A stretch of DNA of 64,000 bases from positions 104,370 to 168,369 of the forward strand of contig QQUA01000007.1 in assembly GCA_008501825.1 (NCBI GenBank). Reading direction: 5' to 3'. Source of the stretch: Planctomycetota bacterium. Its GTDB lineage: Bacteria > Planctomycetota > UBA1135. Position 1 is the first letter of the stretch, and every line of letters begins with the position of its first letter. Positions 60,870 through 64,000 of the stretch are shown piece after piece. The position numbers were made by a program, and so were the translations under genes. The notes below the pieces were generated by a model. The model made no database searches and was not told the origin of the DNA. It saw only the letters and a list, made by a program, of their open reading frames with translations.

Positions 60870-62189
60870 TCAGTCGGCTTTGGGGTAATCCCTCGGCCCT
60901 GGCCCGGTGTAGATTTGCCGCGGCCGGGCGATGCGGCGTTCCGGATCGTGATGCATCTCGTTCCAATGAGCCAGCCAACCGATCATCCGGCCGGTGGCGA
61001 AAAACGGGGTGAACATGCCGGTCTCGAAGCCCATGGCGTCGTAAATCAAACCAGAGTAAAAGTCCACGTTCGGGAACAGCTTCCGGCTGATGAAGTAGTC
61101 GTCCTCGAGGGCGGTTCGTTCCAATTCCCGGGCAATCGCCAGATGGGGATTGACGCCGGTGACTTCGAACACCTTTTCGGCCAGGTTATGAATGATCCTG
61201 GCTCGGGGATCGTAGCTCTTGTACACCCGGTGACCGAAACCCATGAGACGCTGCTCTCCCTTCTTGCACGATTCCAAGAAGCCGGGGATGGCTTCGGTCG
61301 AGCCGATCCGGTCGAGCATTTCCAGCACCGCTTGGTTGGCGCCGCCGTGCAGAGGGCCGAAAAGAGCTCCGGCTCCACCGGAGACCGCCGAGTAAGCATT
61401 GGCCTCGCTGCTGCCGACGCTCCGGACCACGGCAGCGGAACAGTTCTGCTCATGATCGGCATGGACCACCAGCAAGGCGTCCATCGCCCGTTCGAGGGCC
61501 GGTTCCGGCTGGTAAGCCTCGCCCGGCTTACCCAGCATCATGCGCAGGAAGTTGCCGGCATAGGAAAGAGAGGGATCGGCTTCCACCGGGGCGAAATCCC
61601 GACTGCGGCGGAAAGCCAGAGCGACCAGAGCCGGGGTCATGCCGAAAAGGCGCATGATGTGGCGTCGCCGAACCGCCGGATCGTGGACTTCCAAACTGTC
61701 CGGAAAGGCAGCTCCCAGAGCGGCCAAAGCCGCCTGGATCATGAACATCGGCGTGCTTTCCCGGGGAAAGCTCCGGAATAAATCGACCATCCAACCGGGA
61801 GGTTGGTAATTCTCGGCAATTTCCCGGCGGAAGGAAGCCAGTTCGGCCTCGGTCGGCAGCTCGCCTTCGAGCAACAACCAGGCCACTTCTTCGTGGTGGC
61901 TGAACTCCGCGAGTTCTTCAATGCCGTAACCCCGATGGCTGAGAATTCCCCGCTCGCCATCAATGTAAGTAATGGCACTACGGCAGGACGCCGTGTTGGT
62001 GTAGCCGGGATCGTAGGCCATCAGGCCGAAATCCTCTTCTCGCACCTTGATGGGGCGGAGCTGGAGGGCCCGGATGGTTTCGTCCTGGATTTCCAAGCGG
62101 TGTTGGGCTCCAGTCCGGTGATCGGTAATGGTTAAGGCGTCGACCATTTCCAATGGCTGGGAGGTGGTCCGACTTGGTTGTCCTTGCAT
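60870..62189 (-). CDS. gltA: Citrate synthase
   Basis: This TCA-cycle enzyme of 439 aa condenses oxaloacetate and acetyl-CoA. Active-site blocks are LVVHADHEQNCSAA (first histidine), FGPLHGGANQAVLEML (second histidine), MGFGHRVYKSYDPRA, and NVDFYSGLIYDAMGF with the aspartate. The N-terminal region (about 20-100) contains YTNTASCRSAITYIDGERG, the typical bacterial (type II-like, hexameric) start. The ATG at 62189 begins MQGQPSRTT. It is monocistronic between the hairpin and tRNA-Leu. The 2-methylcitrate synthase paralogue is shorter, so citrate synthase is favoured. Confidence 0.95.
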   Translation of the reverse strand: MQGQPSRTTSQPLEMVDALTITDHRTGAQHRLEIQDETIRALQLRPIKVREEDFGLMAYDPGYTNTASCRSAITYIDGERGILSHRGYGIEELAEFSHHEEVAWLLLEGELPTEAELASFRREIAENYQPPGWMVDLFRSFPRESTPMFMIQAALAALGAAFPDSLEVHDPAVRRRHIMRLFGMTPALVALAFRRSRDFAPVEADPSLSYAGNFLRMMLGKPGEAYQPEPALERAMDALLVVHADHEQNCSAAVVRSVGSSEANAYSAVSGGAGALFGPLHGGANQAVLEMLDRIGSTEAIPGFLESCKKGEQRLMGFGHRVYKSYDPRARIIHNLAEKVFEVTGVNPHLAIARELERTALEDDYFISRKLFPNVDFYSGLIYDAMGFETGMFTPFFATGRMIGWLAHWNEMHHDPERRIARPRQIYTGPGPRDYPKAD

Positions 62190-62295
62190 GGTTTATGGAG
62201 TGGGCTCGACGCTCGGCGCCGTCGTGCCTTGACCAAGGGCGATTCCGACTCCAAAGGAGCGGTCAACCGCCGAATGGGGGGGAAGTGGAAAGCCA

Positions 62296-62372
62296 TGGTA
62301 GGGAGGGCGGGACTCGAACCCGCACTTGAGGGATTTTAAGTCCCTTGCCTCTGCCAATTGGGCTACCCCCCC
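62296..62372 (-). tRNA. tRNA-Leu (anticodon UAA) with a short variable loop
   Basis: Read on the minus strand from 62372, the gene has a 7-bp acceptor stem (seven G opposite CCTCCCT, including G-U pairs at 1-72 and 5-68), U8, a D-arm GCC-loop-GGC with AATTGGCAGA in the loop, an anticodon stem AGGGA/TCCCT with loop CTTAAAA (anticodon TAA), a five-base variable region (CAAGT), a T-arm GCGGG-TTCGAGT-CCCGC, discriminator A and encoded CCA. The D-loop and A73 are leucine-like. The long variable arm that normal tRNA-Leu has is missing; see findings. 77 bases including CCA. Confidence 0.85.
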
Positions 62373-62460
62373 AAGGGTCCAGCTTTACCGTAGAGAGCAG
62401 AAGAAGATTAGCGCCTTCCTCGGTCTTGACCTAGACCAAACTCGGTCCGAAAGTTTGACC

Positions 62461-62868
62461 ATGGCAAAAGGGCCCAGGATTTGGCTCGGAATCGGCGGCA
62501 TCGTGATGGCTGTCGCCGTGGCTTTGGATGCGTGGTACGCCCATGGCTTACGCCATCGGCTGGAGGAATCGGCCTATGCCATGTTTGGCACCGGTTTGCA
62601 GCAGCACTATCGGATTGCGCTGGGCATGTTGGTGGTGGGCTTGCTCCGTCACCGGGCACCGAAGCTGCATCTGCAACTGACCGGTTGGATGTTTCTGGCC
62701 GCCTTGCTTGGCTTTAGCGGAACGCTGTACGCACGCAGCTTTGGAGCTCCCGAAGCCCTGGGCCAAGCCGCCCCTATTGGCGGCAGCTTGCACATCTTGG
62801 CTTGGCTTTCACTGGGGATCGCCGGTTTGCGTGCAGCGCCCGACCGATACAGCCATCGCCGCAGTTGA
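62461..62868 (+). CDS. DUF423 family small membrane protein
   Basis: A 135-aa integral membrane protein with about four transmembrane helices that matches DUF423 (YgdD-like). Recognisable segments are the start helix WLGIGGIVMAVAVALDAWYAHGL and QQHYRIALGMLVVGLL, a strongly conserved family feature (tyrosine and histidine after the glutamines). The ATG at 62461 is chosen because the longer frame from 62326 overlaps the tRNA-Leu gene. Function is unknown. It lies between two minus-strand tRNA genes. Confidence 0.8.
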   Translation: MAKGPRIWLGIGGIVMAVAVALDAWYAHGLRHRLEESAYAMFGTGLQQHYRIALGMLVVGLLRHRAPKLHLQLTGWMFLAALLGFSGTLYARSFGAPEALGQAAPIGGSLHILAWLSLGIAGLRAAPDRYSHRRS

Positions 62869-62909
62869 TGGAAAACCAGGACCGGCGTCGGGCCGGATGG
62901 GGATAGGCT

Positions 62910-62983
62910 TGGAGCCGGCACCCAGATTCGAACTGGGGGTGAGGGATTTGCAATCCCTTGCCTTACCACTTGGCCATGCCGGC
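62910..62983 (-). tRNA. tRNA-Cys (anticodon GCA)
   Basis: Read on the minus strand from 62983: acceptor GCCGGCA paired with TGCCGGC, U8, D-stem GCC/GGC, anticodon stem AGGGA/TCCCT with loop TTGCAAA (anticodon GCA), T-arm CCCAG-TTCGAAT-CTGGG, discriminator U73 (a cysteine identity base) and encoded CCA at 62912-62910. All arms pair without mismatch. The length is 74 bases. It is 42 bases after the DUF423 stop and on the opposite strand. Confidence 0.95.
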
Positions 62984-63053
62984 TCGAGGCGGGAAGTCTA
63001 GAACCGGAGGCCGTCCTTGTCCAGACTTCGCCATTCGCCGCCTTGCCCGCTTC

Positions 63054-63578
63054 ATGGCCCATTTCCTCGTTGCCGCTAATCCGCCGCTGGGCAGCCTCCT
63101 GCTGCTGTTCTTCGCTCCGATCGGGGTGGCCTTTTTCGGCCGCTGGTCCTTGATCCCCTGCTTGCTGTTGACCTTCGTCCTGGCCTGGATGGAAGGCCCG
63201 GTGGCCCTGGCCGCCGGAACCCTGGCTTGTCTGTGCGCCAGTCTGCTGGCCCTTTTGAAAGGTCGCGGTTTTCCGATCGCCTGGGGCCTGGCGCTTTGGG
63301 CCGCCCTTTGCACCTTGCCGCTTTGGGGGGCGGCGCCGCCGACGGCGTCCGCGGGCACCTTCCCCGCCTGGTGTTGGTGGTTCTGGCCGGCGGCCGGCCT
63401 TCCGGTGCCGGAATGGGATCCCCTTCGCTCCGAGCCTCTCTATGTTTCCTGGGGTTCGGTTCAGGCCATGCCCGAAGTGCAGTGGCTTTGGCAAGCCGGG
63501 CTCTTCTTCCTAGCTTCCGTTCTCTTATACTTTTGGCGCCGCCCGGGGGATGCACCCTCAAGGCCACCGGCAGGATGA
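63054..63578 (+). CDS. Hypothetical membrane protein
   Basis: A 174-aa protein with about four hydrophobic segments (for example LGSLLLLFFAPIGVAFF, ALWAALCTLPLWGAAP, WLWQAGLFFLASVLLYFW) and tryptophan/proline-rich loops (TFPAWCWWFWPAAGL). No family recognised. The start is set at ATG 63054 (MAHFLVAANPPLG); the open frame extends upstream to 62958 over the tRNA-Cys gene on the other strand. Its stop overlaps the start of the next gene as ATGA, so the two are coupled. Confidence 0.6.
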   Translation: MAHFLVAANPPLGSLLLLFFAPIGVAFFGRWSLIPCLLLTFVLAWMEGPVALAAGTLACLCASLLALLKGRGFPIAWGLALWAALCTLPLWGAAPPTASAGTFPAWCWWFWPAAGLPVPEWDPLRSEPLYVSWGSVQAMPEVQWLWQAGLFFLASVLLYFWRRPGDAPSRPPAG

Positions 63579-63814
63579 AAAAAAAGATCTTCTGCACCAT
63601 CCCTCAGGACCTGATCAAGGATCCGCTTCTCTATACCTTGGGCAATCGATTTAACGTCGTGCCCAACATTCGTGGGGCCAGCGTCACCGACGAAATTGCT
63701 CTGCTTTCCCTCGAGTTGGAAGGGGAGGATCAAGACGTTCACAACGCTGTGGACTTCCTCATGGAAAGTGGTGTCAAGGTCGAAGAATTGCGGGATTCGG
63801 ACGACGAAGACTGA
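63575..63814 (+). CDS. Small NIL-domain-like protein
   Basis: A 79-aa protein resembling the NIL domain, an ACT-like ferredoxin fold known as a ligand-binding regulatory domain in MetN-type transporters and in some small free-standing proteins. Evidence is the pattern IPQDLIKDPLLYTLGNRFNV, NIRGASVTDEIALLSLELEG and DVHNAVDFLMESGVKVEEL with an acidic end (DSDDED). The start is the ATG at 63575 that overlaps the previous stop by four bases; an earlier start in the same frame (63227) would be in the middle of the membrane gene. It may bind an amino acid or sulfur ligand and signal to its membrane partner; this is inference. Confidence 0.65.
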   Translation: MKKKIFCTIPQDLIKDPLLYTLGNRFNVVPNIRGASVTDEIALLSLELEGEDQDVHNAVDFLMESGVKVEELRDSDDED

Positions 63815-63826
63815 AACTGGCACAAA

Positions 63827-64000
63827 CTATTGGAGGTTGGAGGAAGAAAAGATCCTCCACCGAAATAGCTCCCTGGCGGTCCAACGCCGAGAGGTCACCC
63901 CCAGCAACATCCCCGGAGTCGGGGGCTCGCCCTCGGCGGTGATCGGCCGCACGTAGTTGCGCCACAAAAGCCACAGCCACATGTGCAGTCGCAGCCAACT
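63827..64000 (-). CDS. Probable transposase C-terminus (runs off right edge)
   Basis: The last 57 codons of a minus-strand gene, ending at TAG (63829-63827). The translation has RLHMWLWLLWRNYVRP then TPGMLLGVTSRRWTARELFR, a pattern that recurs at the C-terminus of DDE-type transposases (aromatic-rich helix, Asn-Tyr/Phe-Val-Arg-Pro, then TPAM-like, then W-x-x-x-E-L). The rest of the gene and any terminal inverted repeat lie outside the window. I could not find a target duplication or IS end near 63815-63830. Confidence 0.5.
   Translation of the reverse strand, partial: SWLRLHMWLWLLWRNYVRPITAEGEPPTPGMLLGVTSRRWTARELFRWRIFSSSNLQ

Overview
The window is a dense stretch of a moderately high-GC, Gram-negative-type bacterial chromosome. 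The best guess at lineage is Planctomycetota, or a neighbour such as Acidobacteriota. This is inferred from content rather than a marker gene: several sulfatases, a membrane serine/threonine kinase with a planctomycete-like N-terminus, paired ECF sigma factors, a TPR protein carrying RNA polymerase alpha C-terminal domains, DUF5916 and DUF1573 proteins, and sigma-54. GTG and TTG starts, 4-base gene overlaps and short spacers are common. No CRISPR array, prophage or complete insertion sequence was seen; only a transposase tail lies at the right edge.

Layout. 1-8.9 kb: the 5' part of rpoN (off the left edge), then speB, a sigma-54-dependent response regulator, an LpxH-like phosphoesterase, cmk, rpsA, a lipoprotein and tyrS. 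9-19.6 kb: two paralogous ECF sigma factors, a DUF5916 outer-membrane protein, a kinase fused to a sulfatase-modifying-factor-like domain, a DUF3800-like protein with a long helical tail, and a membrane-anchored MutS-like ATPase. 19.5-23.7 kb (minus): a DUF1573 lipoprotein, a sulfatase-fold hydrolase and an endoglycoceramidase-like GH5 lipoprotein. 24-43 kb is mostly housekeeping: glyA, mtnA/purE/ruvA with the TPR-alphaCTD gene, murA, ffh, rpsP, an endonuclease III-like protein, maf, rpmE, prfA, prmC, PilZ, ssb, moaD/moaE, a metallo-beta-lactamase hydrolase, ETF-quinone oxidoreductase and a leucyl aminopeptidase. 43-52 kb: a secreted unknown, a single protein with two sulfatase modules, a six-hairpin-glycosidase-like protein, Ada, a YjbR protein, a membrane-anchored unknown and an M20 amidohydrolase. 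52-60 kb (minus): an extended phosphate operon. 60-64 kb: a GFA protein, gltA, tRNA-Leu(UAA), DUF423, tRNA-Cys, a small membrane protein, a NIL-domain protein and the transposase remnant.

The most interesting unit is the phosphate operon, in transcription order pstS, phoU-LMWPTP-like fusion, pstC, pstA, pstB1, pstB2, 2-phosphoglycerate kinase, archaeal-type phosphoglycerate mutase. It shows three unusual features. The two PstB ATPases have complementary motif decay and look like an obligate heterodimer with one canonical and one degenerate ATP site. PhoU carries a phosphatase-fold domain that kept the phosphate-binding arginine but lost the catalytic cysteine. The operon ends in a translationally coupled 2-PG kinase/aPGAM pair that could link phosphate uptake to a 2,3-bisphosphoglycerate pool. 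Other points of interest are a tRNA-Leu(UAA) without the long variable arm, a two-module sulfatase, a catalytically altered endonuclease III-like protein, and a terminator-like hairpin in the glyA leader.
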